From: UBA5177 sp002413265
Lineage (GTDB): Bacteria > Chloroflexota > UBA5177
Direction: 5' to 3'
NCBI GenBank assembly: GCA_036752825.1
Contig: DAIORV010000067.1
Location: 1-12,042, forward strand
Length of the DNA stretch: 12,042 bases
The notes beneath the pieces were generated by a model. That model searched no databases. It was not told the origin of the DNA and saw only the letters and a list, made by a program, of their open reading frames with translations. Every line of letters starts with the position of its first letter. Position 1 is the stretch's first letter. The position numbers and the translations under genes were made by a program. Shown in pieces: positions 1 through 7,563 of this stretch.

Positions 1-587
<587 letters not shown>

Positions 588-591
<4 letters not shown>

Positions 592-1808
592 GCAGCACCG
601 TGCGCATAGCCGCAGCCGTCGCCGGCTGTTTTGTCGCTGCCGGTGTAGTGGCCATCTTCCTGTTCGTGGAGTGGCTTCACGCGACTCACGCGCACGTGGT
701 TGCCGCGGCGATCTACCTGGGGTTTTCGGGCGTCGCATCCTTGTCGTTGGGTACGCTCGCTGTCCTCGCAGCGGCGCGATGGGCTCCGCGCCTCGGCATC
801 AAGATCGGCATCGCCTCGCTCTTCGGCAGCGCGGTGGCGATCATCAACATACTGGTCACCCCGCTCTTGATGTTCAGAGAGTCCTCCGACCGAACGATCC
901 TCGTTATCACCCTCGTCTACTTCTTCATTCTCTCCATCGCCTTTGCTGGCCTCGTTGCCGCCATAACCTCGCGGCGCTTGGCGGCCCTTCATATGGGCGC
1001 CCAACGACTGGCCGGCGGCGCACTCGACACTCGCGTCGAGGTCCAGGGCGCCGACGAAGTGGCCGATCTCAGCAAAGCCTTCAATCGCATGTCGAGCGAC
1101 CTGGAGGACGCTTTCGAGCGCGAGCGGAACATGGAGCTTCAGCGTCGCGAGCTCATCGCCGCCGTCTCCCACGACCTTCGGACGCCCATTGCCTCTATCC
1201 GCGCCATGTCGGAGGCCATTACCGAGGGCGTCGTTTCAGACCAGGCTACCGTGCGCCTGTATCTGACCCGCATAAGTCACGAGACGGCGAGACTGACCGC
1301 GTTGATCGACGATTTGTTCGAGGTCGCTCGCATTGATGCCGGGAACCTGGAGCTGCGTCTCCACGACACTCCCGTCGGTGAGCTGGTGTGCGAGACCCTG
1401 GACGGACTGCAAGCCCAGGCCGAGGAAAAAGGTGTGGCGCTCAAGGTCAACTGTTATGGCGATGATCCGGTGCTGGCCCTTGACGGTCCTCGCATGCAGC
1501 GTGCCATCGCAAACCTGGTGCAAAACGCCGTCCGGCACACCCCTGCCGGAGGTACCGTGGCGGTCGACGTGCAAGGGGCGAATGGCCACGCCGAAGTTGC
1601 GGTGCGGGACACCGGAGAGGGGATAGCTCCGGAAGATCAGTCTCGGATCTTCGATCGCTTTTATAGAGGCGAGAAGTCGCGCTCTCGTGACACGGGAGGT
1701 GCCGGTCTCGGTCTCGCCATCGCGAGAGGCATCGTGGAGGCCCACCGCGGCAGTCTCGTCCTGGAGAGCGAGCCGGGAGCGGGATCGGTCTTCCTGGTCA
1801 AGCTGTAA
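588..1808 (+). CDS. Membrane sensor histidine kinase, partner of the upstream regulator
   Basis: This protein of 406 residues is an orthodox HisKA histidine kinase. I start it at the GTG at 588-590, which overlaps the regulator stop as GTGA; longer versions of the frame only read regulator sequence out of frame. Four hydrophobic segments lie at about residues 5-26, 37-62, 70-95 and 103-127, so the sensor is mostly buried in the membrane with little extracytoplasmic loop. A HAMP-like linker follows at about 128-180. The H-box is VSHDLRTP with phospho-acceptor His195, the N-box is NLVQNAVRHTP with Asn313, the G1 box is DTGEGI (341-346), the F box is IFDRFYRGE and the G2 box is GAGLGLA (about 371-377). 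All catalytic boxes are intact. A membrane-embedded sensor of this shape often detects envelope or membrane stress, but this is inference. The gene ends 10 bp before the convergent LCP gene. Confidence 0.93.
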
Positions 1809-1818
1809 GAAGAGCGAT

Positions 1819-3129
1819 CTAGCTCGTCGGGAAATCTCTGCCGACGATCACGACAATCCTCGCCGTCCGATTCGGCAGTGATTCATGGACGAGATTGGCG
1901 TCGAGGATGCGCTGCAGCCGCCGAGCGGTGTAGTCGGCGGGGCCCTGGCCGCTGCTGTTCACGATGACCTGCGTTCTCCCGTAGTCCGTTCGGTCCGCGT
2001 TCCCGTTCCCAACGGTGTGAAAGCCAAGGCCCTGCAAGGTCGTCTGTACGTCGGAAGCAATGCCGCCGGTCGGCGTGCCATTTAGCACTTCCACGGCGGC
2101 GTTTTCCTGACCCAGCTTGGGATCGCTGAAAAGGCGGTGCACCAAGTTTGGAATGACGGTTGGACTGGTCGGCGTCAGGATAGATTGTCCATCGGCACTC
2201 CAGCCGGTCTGAACCATCCCGTTCTGGATGTTTATGTACTCGTGATCGACCCGCGACTTCGGCGTCGTCACGACATTAGCTCCCAGGACGGGAAGGTCGT
2301 TCATCGGCATGTTCGTGATGAGGGCGCTCTTCAGCGTGCTGAGGATCTGGGGATAGCGTGCCCAGGTGGCCGGCGAGATTAACGTTCGCTTCACCGCCTC
2401 CGAAAACGCCTGCTGATCCTGGACGCGGGCGAGGTCCTGCTGCGAGAAGGCGTGCCGCTCCCGCACGAACTCCAGGGCGGTCGCGCCGTTCATATGCTGC
2501 GTGCCCTTCTTGATGTCGATCGGGCAGTAGTCATACCCGGTCAGGCATGGATAAAGCGGATCGTTGAGCTCCTGAGGCACGTTCACGTCAACACCACCCA
2601 TGGCATTGACCAGCTTCATGAAACCTCGGAACTTCATGGAGATGGTGTAGTCGACGGGTATTCCGAGCGCCTGCTCGAGGGTGTAGGCGGTGAGCCGGGG
2701 TCCCCCGAGGGCGTACGGGATCGCCAGCTTGCCCTGTCCGTACTGGCCCGGGAATTTGACCCACAAGTCGCGCGGAACCGACAGCATGTTGATTCTGTGA
2801 TTCGCGGGATCGACATCCATGACCAGCAGAGTGTCGGTTCTCGCCGGCTCTGTGGTTCTCTGTGTCAGCCCCATGGCCACCACCGTGATGCGATCCGTGC
2901 CGTTCCAGGCGATGGCCCCGGGCTGCGGCTTGAGCCAGATGGCGCTCACCGCCTCCAGAACCGGAGGGCAGAAGAGCAGCACGCCGATCGACACGACCCA
3001 GACCAGAACGAGCAGCAGAAAGGCGAGAACGAAACGACGCGTACGACGGCGAGGTCGCTGTACTGAGATGCTGTCCAGTCGAGGAGCCGGCTCGCTTTCG
3101 GGCCGCGAGTAAGCTGGCTGGGAAGACAT
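1819..3129 (-). CDS. LytR-CpsA-Psr (LCP) family cell-wall glycopolymer ligase with LytR_C domain
   Basis: LCP proteins act on the outer face of the membrane and transfer undecaprenyl-linked glycopolymers, such as teichoic acid-like or capsular polymers, onto peptidoglycan. This one has 436 residues. It has a basic cytoplasmic tail (about 1-32), one membrane helix (33-54), an LCP catalytic domain (about 80-250) and a LytR_C domain (about 343-432, beginning AAVEVLNGT). Conserved LCP features visible are RTDT (97-100), SVPRD with Arg120 and Asp121, and FVRERH with Arg223 followed by DLARVQDQQ (232-240). Cys195 and Cys202 bracket a short loop and could form an extracellular disulfide. The ATG start is supported by a TATAAT six bases upstream. 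The galE gene directly upstream could supply UDP-galactose for the same envelope polymer. Family certain; substrate unknown. Confidence 0.93.
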   Translation of the reverse strand: MSSQPAYSRPESEPAPRLDSISVQRPRRRTRRFVLAFLLLVLVWVVSIGVLLFCPPVLEAVSAIWLKPQPGAIAWNGTDRITVVAMGLTQRTTEPARTDTLLVMDVDPANHRINMLSVPRDLWVKFPGQYGQGKLAIPYALGGPRLTAYTLEQALGIPVDYTISMKFRGFMKLVNAMGGVDVNVPQELNDPLYPCLTGYDYCPIDIKKGTQHMNGATALEFVRERHAFSQQDLARVQDQQAFSEAVKRTLISPATWARYPQILSTLKSALITNMPMNDLPVLGANVVTTPKSRVDHEYINIQNGMVQTGWSADGQSILTPTSPTVIPNLVHRLFSDPKLGQENAAVEVLNGTPTGGIASDVQTTLQGLGFHTVGNGNADRTDYGRTQVIVNSSGQGPADYTARRLQRILDANLVHESLPNRTARIVVIVGRDFPTS

Positions 3130-3135
3130 CGCGAG

Positions 3136-3141
3136 ATTATA
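3136..3141 (-). promoter_or_regulatory. -10 box of the LCP gene, leaderless geometry
   Basis: On the minus strand a perfect TATAAT lies six bases before the ATG of the LCP gene (TATAATctcgcgATG), in the 23-bp gap after the galE stop. Initiation about seven bases past the -10 would start the mRNA on the A of the start codon. No good -35 is visible at 16-18 bp (the hexamer 17 bp upstream is TACGAA). The promoter is therefore inferred mainly from the perfect -10 and its position. Confidence 0.55.
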
Positions 3142-3152
3142 CAGGGGTCATC

Positions 3153-4136
3153 CTAAGCTTCGTAGCCGTGTTCGTGTGTGCAATGCCACTTCCAGGCAGA
3201 ACCGACGATCGTATCGAGGTCGCTGCAACGCGGCTCCCAGTCGAGCGTCTTCCTCAACTTACTCGCATCGGCCACCAGCTCAGCCGGGTCACCAGGCCTC
3301 CGCGGACCGATTTCGACCGGCAGGTCGACACCGGTAGTGCGTTTCACCGCGTTGATTACTTCCCAATTCGAGTGTCCTGAACCGGTACCCACATTAAAGG
3401 TTTCCGAGGGACATCCGCCTTGCAGACGGCTCAAAGCAGCCAGGTGAGCCTCGGCGAGATCGATGACATGAATGTAATCGCGAATGCAGGTGCCGTCCGG
3501 CGTGGGATAGTCGTCACCGAACAGAACGAACTTCTCACGCAGACCCAGGATGGCCATGATAGCCACCGTTATGAGGTGGGTCGCCGGCTGGTGATCCTGG
3601 CCGATTGAGCCGTCAAGCGCAGCGCCGGTCGCGTTAAAGTAACGAAGCGCGACACTGCGGATGCCGTGAACGCGCTCGTACCAGGGCAGCATTCGCTCTA
3701 TTAGAAGCTTGGTCTCTCCATAGACATTGACCGGGTTGGTGTCGTCTGTCTCTCGAACCGGAATGCGAACGGGATCACCGTATACGGCCGCGCTCGAGGA
3801 GAATACCAGCATATTGACTCCGTGCCGCACCATCGCATTAAGTAGCCGGATGGAATTCCCCGTGTTGTTTTCAAAGAACCTGCCCGCATCTTCCATCGAC
3901 AAACCGGCCTCGATAAATGCGGCGAAGTGCACAACCGCGTCGAACTTGCCTCGTTCGAAGACGGAGTCGAGTCCCGCGGTGTCCGCGAGATCTCCGATCA
4001 CCAGCTCGGCGTCGACCGCGTCACGGTGACCGAAGACCAGATTGTCAAAGACAACGACCTCGTGACCGGCCCGTTGAAGCTCCCTGACTGTGAAACTTCC
4101 AATGTATCCCGCGCCCCCGGGAACCAGAACCCGCAC
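3153..4136 (-). CDS. galE: UDP-glucose 4-epimerase (GalE-like), extended SDR family
   Basis: The enzyme interconverts UDP-glucose and UDP-galactose in the cytoplasm using bound NAD, feeding polysaccharide synthesis. The 327 residues match the usual GalE length. The N-terminal nucleotide-binding loop is GGAGYIG (7-13). The catalytic set is visible: Ser113-115 (FSSSAAVYG), Tyr139 and Lys143 (YGETK). The GalE signature CIRDYIHVIDLAEAH is present near residue 220, and a substrate-binding RRPGDPAELVAD lies near the C-terminus. Two residues usually conserved around the loop differ: the Thr before GGAGYIG is Pro and the His after it is Phe. The start is a GTG, since no ATG fits, four bases after the stop of the membrane-protein gene, so the two are probably co-transcribed. 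A related epimerase specificity, such as UDP-GlcNAc or UDP-arabinose, cannot be excluded. Confidence 0.88.
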   Translation of the reverse strand: MRVLVPGGAGYIGSFTVRELQRAGHEVVVFDNLVFGHRDAVDAELVIGDLADTAGLDSVFERGKFDAVVHFAAFIEAGLSMEDAGRFFENNTGNSIRLLNAMVRHGVNMLVFSSSAAVYGDPVRIPVRETDDTNPVNVYGETKLLIERMLPWYERVHGIRSVALRYFNATGAALDGSIGQDHQPATHLITVAIMAILGLREKFVLFGDDYPTPDGTCIRDYIHVIDLAEAHLAALSRLQGGCPSETFNVGTGSGHSNWEVINAVKRTTGVDLPVEIGPRRPGDPAELVADASKLRKTLDWEPRCSDLDTIVGSAWKWHCTHEHGYEA

Positions 4137-4140
4137 CCGG

Positions 4141-4596
4141 TCAGTTCTTCCGCTTGCCGCGCTGCTTGGGACGGACGCGTTGTGGCTCCGGCCTGGGCTT
4201 GCTCACTGGCCGGAAACGCCTCTCGAGGTGGCTCTGTTCCAGCTGCCAGACGGCGACCGGATAGTGCTCGCTGTAGTCGTATACGTACCACCCAATCGAG
4301 ATCACAATGCCTAGGAGCACCAGATACATCCAGATCGGCGGCGCGAGGTAGTCGATGCCGCCGTAGCGGAACAGCGCAAAGATCAAGCCGATGATCGCCC
4401 AGGTCATGGCGGATTTCGATGCCCTTCGAATAAATCTCCGAAGTACGGCATTCTCCCCGGCGAGCTTCGAGCGACGCCAATACAAGAAGGCACCGGCCAA
4501 GAACATCACCACGAACGCGCCCGTGAGGATATCGAAGTACGCCGACGGGGCGTATAACGGCGTCGAAAAGAGATAGTTGCCGTCGAAGATCTTCAC
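4141..4596 (-). CDS. Small three-helix membrane protein of unknown function
   Basis: I do not recognise this 151-residue protein. It has hydrophobic segments at about residues 22-40, 63-79 and 87-105, with a basic loop between the first two (RRSKLAGENAVLRRFIRR). The C-terminal tail (about 124-151) holds some 12 Lys/Arg and several prolines and ends GKRKN; it is probably cytoplasmic and could bind nucleic acid, lipid headgroups or a partner protein. There is no signal peptide and no catalytic motif that I can see. The start is GTG, supported by GAGG five bases upstream; a nearby ATG is in another frame and stops at once. It has its own candidate promoter and lies four bases ahead of galE, so it is likely the first gene of an envelope-polysaccharide unit. 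A role in polymer assembly or export is only a contextual guess. Confidence 0.8.
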   Translation of the reverse strand: MKIFDGNYLFSTPLYAPSAYFDILTGAFVVMFLAGAFLYWRRSKLAGENAVLRRFIRRASKSAMTWAIIGLIFALFRYGGIDYLAPPIWMYLVLLGIVISIGWYVYDYSEHYPVAVWQLEQSHLERRFRPVSKPRPEPQRVRPKQRGKRKN

Positions 4597-4620
4597 ATGG
4601 ACCTCAATGACCAGGGCATA

Positions 4621-4644
4621 GAGAAAGCCGGCCTGTGCGCCGGC
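4621..4644 (-). terminator. GC-rich hairpin with T-rich tail, terminator or 5'-UTR stem-loop
   Basis: On the minus strand GCCGGC-GCACAG-GCCGGC forms a six-base-pair stem with a six-base loop, followed by TTTCTCT. It lies 60 bases after the stop of the SDR gene and could end the nad operon transcript. It also falls almost exactly at the predicted start of transcription for the downstream membrane-protein gene, so it could instead form a 5'-terminal stem-loop. The T tract is interrupted, so termination may be weak. Confidence 0.5.
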
Positions 4645-4649
4645 CCTGA

Positions 4650-4679
4650 AGTATAGTCGCGCCTTTGCTGGACTCGCAA
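4650..4679 (-). promoter_or_regulatory. Candidate sigma70-type promoter of the membrane protein-galE unit
   Basis: On the minus strand TTGCGA (4679-4674, 4 of 6 matches to the -35 consensus) and TATACT (4655-4650, 5 of 6 matches to the -10) are separated by 18 bp. Transcription would start near 4643, giving a leader of about 47 nt that contains the hairpin and a GAGG ribosome binding site before the GTG start at 4596. Confidence 0.5.
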
Positions 4680-4706
4680 GACTGTCCTGACAAGCAGGTG
4701 ATCGCT

Positions 4707-5549
4707 TTACCGAAGTCCCATTGCGAGCTTAAAGACGAAATCCATCAAGGTGTCGGGCAGAACTCGACGAGCGACCGCACCGGCTTTGGCGGGCAAAGTA
4801 ATCGTGTATCTCGGCCGCGGGTGCGCTTTTCCCACAGCACGCGCGATGGCTTTAGCCACCACGTCCGGCGATCGATCAAAGAGGTCCGTTCCTTTCCGAG
4901 CGCCTCGCCACCGCCTGGTGTATCGCGCGTAGGGCGATGCCGGATCTTCCTCGCTGAGCCTGGCGGCAGCCGCGCCGAAGTCAGTACGGACCGGGCCAGG
5001 AGCGACCAAAACCAGGTGAACTCCGAAGGGCGCAAGCTCGAGGCGCCAGGCGTCGCTCAACCCCTCCAGCGCGAATTTCGATGCGTTGTAAGCGCCCATG
5101 AACGGTGTAGCGATGCGACCGGCTGCCGAGCTGACGTTGACGATGTAACCCGCCCGTCTACCGCGCATCAGAGGGAGCCAGGGCTGAGTGAAGGCCACCA
5201 GGCCGACGACATTCACTTCCAACTGCCGGCGCAGCTTCTCCGGCGAGATCTCCTCCATCGGACCGAACTGGGCGTACCCCGCATTGTTGACCAGTATATC
5301 GAGGCCATACCCGTCAGTCGCCTGGAGGATAGTGCGGACAGCCGCCTCTCGCGACGCCTGGTCTGCAACGTCGAAAACTACAGTCTCAATCCTCTGTCCC
5401 CTATTGGAGGCTTCGGTCGCTAGCAGCCCCAGATCGGCCACCGTCCGTGCAAGTGCGAACACCTTGTATCCGCGCCGTGCGAGCTCTAGAGCCGTGGCGC
5501 GGCCAATTCCACGCGAGGCGCCCGTCACCGCGGCGACGGACCGGGTCAT
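4707..5549 (-). CDS. Classical short-chain dehydrogenase/reductase, last gene of the NAD operon
   Basis: This 280-residue NAD(P)-dependent oxidoreductase has all the classical SDR hallmarks: TGASRGIG (9-16) for cofactor binding, NNAG (88-91), Asn113, the catalytic Ser140/Ser141, and Tyr154-x3-Lys158 (YNASK), followed by APGPVRT. Arg17 and Arg35, near the end of the second strand, suggest NADP(H) preference, but this is inference. After residue 250 an amphipathic or hydrophobic C-terminal segment ends VFKLAMGLR and may touch the membrane, as in some lipid- or steroid-active SDRs. The ATG overlaps the stop of the desulfurase gene as ATGA, so it is translated as part of the nad operon. SDRs are not a standard part of that pathway, and the substrate cannot be predicted. 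Confidence 0.88.
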   Translation of the reverse strand: MTRSVAAVTGASRGIGRATALELARRGYKVFALARTVADLGLLATEASNRGQRIETVVFDVADQASREAAVRTILQATDGYGLDILVNNAGYAQFGPMEEISPEKLRRQLEVNVVGLVAFTQPWLPLMRGRRAGYIVNVSSAAGRIATPFMGAYNASKFALEGLSDAWRLELAPFGVHLVLVAPGPVRTDFGAAAARLSEEDPASPYARYTRRWRGARKGTDLFDRSPDVVAKAIARAVGKAHPRPRYTITLPAKAGAVARRVLPDTLMDFVFKLAMGLR

Positions 5550-6703
5550 ACCGCGATGCCGCCGCGTACCTCTTCGACGATGCCGGGCAGGACCGCCAGG
5601 ACGCGATCGACATCTTCGGCGGATGTGCCCCGTCCGAGCGTCATACGAAGACCGTTCCTACCGAGCGAGGTGGGTAAGCCTATGGCCGTGAGGACGTGCG
5701 AAGCCTCGGTCGAACCGGCTCGACAGGCGGACCCGCTTGAGCACGAGATTCCGGCAACATCTAGATTCACGAGCAGCGACTCGCCGCTCACGTCGTCACA
5801 GTAGAAGGACGCGTGACCCGGTAGCCGCCGAGCCGGGTGTCCGGTAAGATGCGCGCCCGACACCGAAGAGAGAACCCCTGTAATGAGTCGGTCACGCAGC
5901 TCAGTCAAGCGATGTCCCTCCGCATCCCGTTCCGCGGCCGCCAGAGCGAGAGCCACCGCCAAACCCACGACTCCCGGCACGTTCTCGGTACCCGATCGCA
6001 AGTTGCCCTCCTGCCCGCCACCAAAGATCACTGGATCGAGGTGAATCCCGTGGCGCACGTAGAGGGCTCCGACGCCCTTCGGCCCGTAGACCTTATGCCC
6101 CGAAACCGACAGTAGGTCGACATTCAGGCGATTAACGTTCAGGTCCAGGAGGCAGGCAGCCTGCACCGCGTCAGTGTGGACCACCGCTCCACGCTGGTGC
6201 GCAATCTCGGAGATCTCGGCGACCGGCTGGACGGTACCGATTTCGTTGTTGGCCAGCATGACCGAGACCAACACCGTCTCATCCGTGAGCGCCGCCTGCA
6301 CCCCATGGGGATCAACGAGACCGTCTCGATCCACGGGGAGGTAGGTGACCCGAAAGCCCTCTCGTTCAAGCTGCCGGCACGAGTTGAGTACAGCCTCGTG
6401 CTCTATGACCGTCGTGATGACGTGATTTCCACGGTGTCGCTGGGATCTTGCGTACCCCAGAACCGCCAGGTTGTCGGCCTCGGTGCCCCCGCCGGTGAAA
6501 ACGACCGCGCCGGGCCTGCAACCGAGAACATCCGCCACCATCGAATGAGCACGAGCCAAGGCCTCCTTGGGGGCCCCACCGTCCGAATGCACGCTCGATG
6601 GGTTCCCGAACGCGTCGGCGAAGAACGGCCACATCGCCTGAAGCACCTCTTCCCGCACGGGCGTGGTTGCAGAGTGATCCAAGTAGACGCGCTCGTTTTT
6701 CAT
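5546..6703 (-). CDS. NifS/IscS-type cysteine desulfurase, probable sulfur donor for NadA
   Basis: This PLP enzyme converts cysteine to alanine and passes persulfide sulfur to iron-sulfur scaffolds or apo-proteins. The 385 residues show the family start YLDHSATTPV, FTGGGTEADN (69-78), His102 over the PLP ring (EHEAVL), Asp178 (HTDAVQ), the Schiff-base lysine Lys204 in SGHKVYGPKG, and the catalytic Cys327 in SSGSACRAGS. The Cys loop is of the group I (IscS/NifS) type. Its place between nadC and an SDR, with the ATG overlapping the nadC stop (ATGA), mirrors operons such as Bacillus subtilis nifS-nadBCA, where the desulfurase is needed to build the quinolinate synthase cluster. No iscU, sufB or other cluster gene is in the window. 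Family assignment is certain; dedication to NadA is inferred from context. Confidence 0.92.
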   Translation of the reverse strand: MKNERVYLDHSATTPVREEVLQAMWPFFADAFGNPSSVHSDGGAPKEALARAHSMVADVLGCRPGAVVFTGGGTEADNLAVLGYARSQRHRGNHVITTVIEHEAVLNSCRQLEREGFRVTYLPVDRDGLVDPHGVQAALTDETVLVSVMLANNEIGTVQPVAEISEIAHQRGAVVHTDAVQAACLLDLNVNRLNVDLLSVSGHKVYGPKGVGALYVRHGIHLDPVIFGGGQEGNLRSGTENVPGVVGLAVALALAAAERDAEGHRLTELRDRLITGVLSSVSGAHLTGHPARRLPGHASFYCDDVSGESLLVNLDVAGISCSSGSACRAGSTEASHVLTAIGLPTSLGRNGLRMTLGRGTSAEDVDRVLAVLPGIVEEVRGGIAV

Positions 6704-7563
6704 GCCGGCTCCATTTCCAGGCTGATGTTGAGGGCCCGAACCGAGTGGGTCAGGGCCCCAATAGAGATCAGATTGACGCCGGCTTCAGCAACCGCTCTGA
6801 CGGTGCTCAGCGTCACGCCGCCTGAGGCCTCGGTCAGAGCCCGGCCTCGAATGCTCTCAACGGCTTCCCGCAGGACGGTTGGAGACATGTTGTCGAGGAG
6901 AATAATGTCTGCCCCTCCCGCCAGGACCGCTTCGATCTGATCGATGTGTTCGACCTCGACCTCGAGCTTGGTGGTGTGCGGCATGCGCGCGCGCAACGCG
7001 CGAAGAGCTTCTTCGACTGGCATCTCGCCCAGCACCGCGAGGTGGTTGTCTTTTACCAGCGCCGCGTCACTGAGGGAGAATCGGTGATTGGACCCACCGC
7101 CGCAGCGCACCGCGTACTTGTCGAGCGACCGCAGGCCCGGAGCCGTCTTCCGCGTATCTACTATCGTGGCGCCCGTCCCCTTCACTGCCTCGACATACTG
7201 CGCGGTGGTAGTGGCGATGCCACTCATGCGTTGCATGAGGTTCAGCGCGGTCCGCTCTGCCTTGAGGATGCTTCGAGCAGGTCCAGCAGCCTCGGCCGCG
7301 ACTGTTCCACGCGGAACGCTGGAGGCTTCCCGGACACAATCTCGAAAGCAGATATCCGGGTCCACGAAGGCGAACACCGCTTTCGCCACCGGTAACCCGG
7401 AAACGACACCGTCGTCCTGTACGACCAATCGTGCTACGGCCCGCGCATGGCTCGGCACCAGATAGTCGGAGGTGATATCTCCCCACGGCAGGTCCTCGTG
7501 CAGGGCGCTCTTCACGATGCGCGACAGCTCGGCCGTTGGGAGGGCTAGAAAATCGTCAGGCAT
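6700..7563 (-). CDS. nadC: Nicotinate-nucleotide pyrophosphorylase (quinolinate phosphoribosyltransferase)
   Basis: NadC joins quinolinate and phosphoribosyl pyrophosphate, releasing CO2 and pyrophosphate, to give nicotinate mononucleotide. I start it at the ATG at 7563, which gives 287 residues, the normal family size, and overlaps the nadB stop by eight bases; the longer open frame upstream only reads nadB out of frame. Visible motifs are HEDLPWGDIT (22-31), ERTALN (103-108), DTRKTAPGLR (136-145), GGGSNHR (155-161), VKDNHL (170-175), LEVEVEH (200-206), LLDNM (222-226) and the phosphate loop SGG (247-249), followed by ISIGALTHS. These cover the N-terminal domain and the alpha/beta barrel active site, so the enzyme looks intact. 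Its 3' end overlaps the desulfurase start by four bases. Confidence 0.95.
   Translation of the reverse strand: MPDDFLALPTAELSRIVKSALHEDLPWGDITSDYLVPSHARAVARLVVQDDGVVSGLPVAKAVFAFVDPDICFRDCVREASSVPRGTVAAEAAGPARSILKAERTALNLMQRMSGIATTTAQYVEAVKGTGATIVDTRKTAPGLRSLDKYAVRCGGGSNHRFSLSDAALVKDNHLAVLGEMPVEEALRALRARMPHTTKLEVEVEHIDQIEAVLAGGADIILLDNMSPTVLREAVESIRGRALTEASGGVTLSTVRAVAEAGVNLISIGALTHSVRALNISLEMEPA

Noticed and set aside
4665..5423. A 252-codon open frame on the plus strand opposite the SDR gene
   Set aside because: It is antisense to a well-supported SDR and its composition is rich in Arg, Ser and Gly, as expected for a shadow frame.
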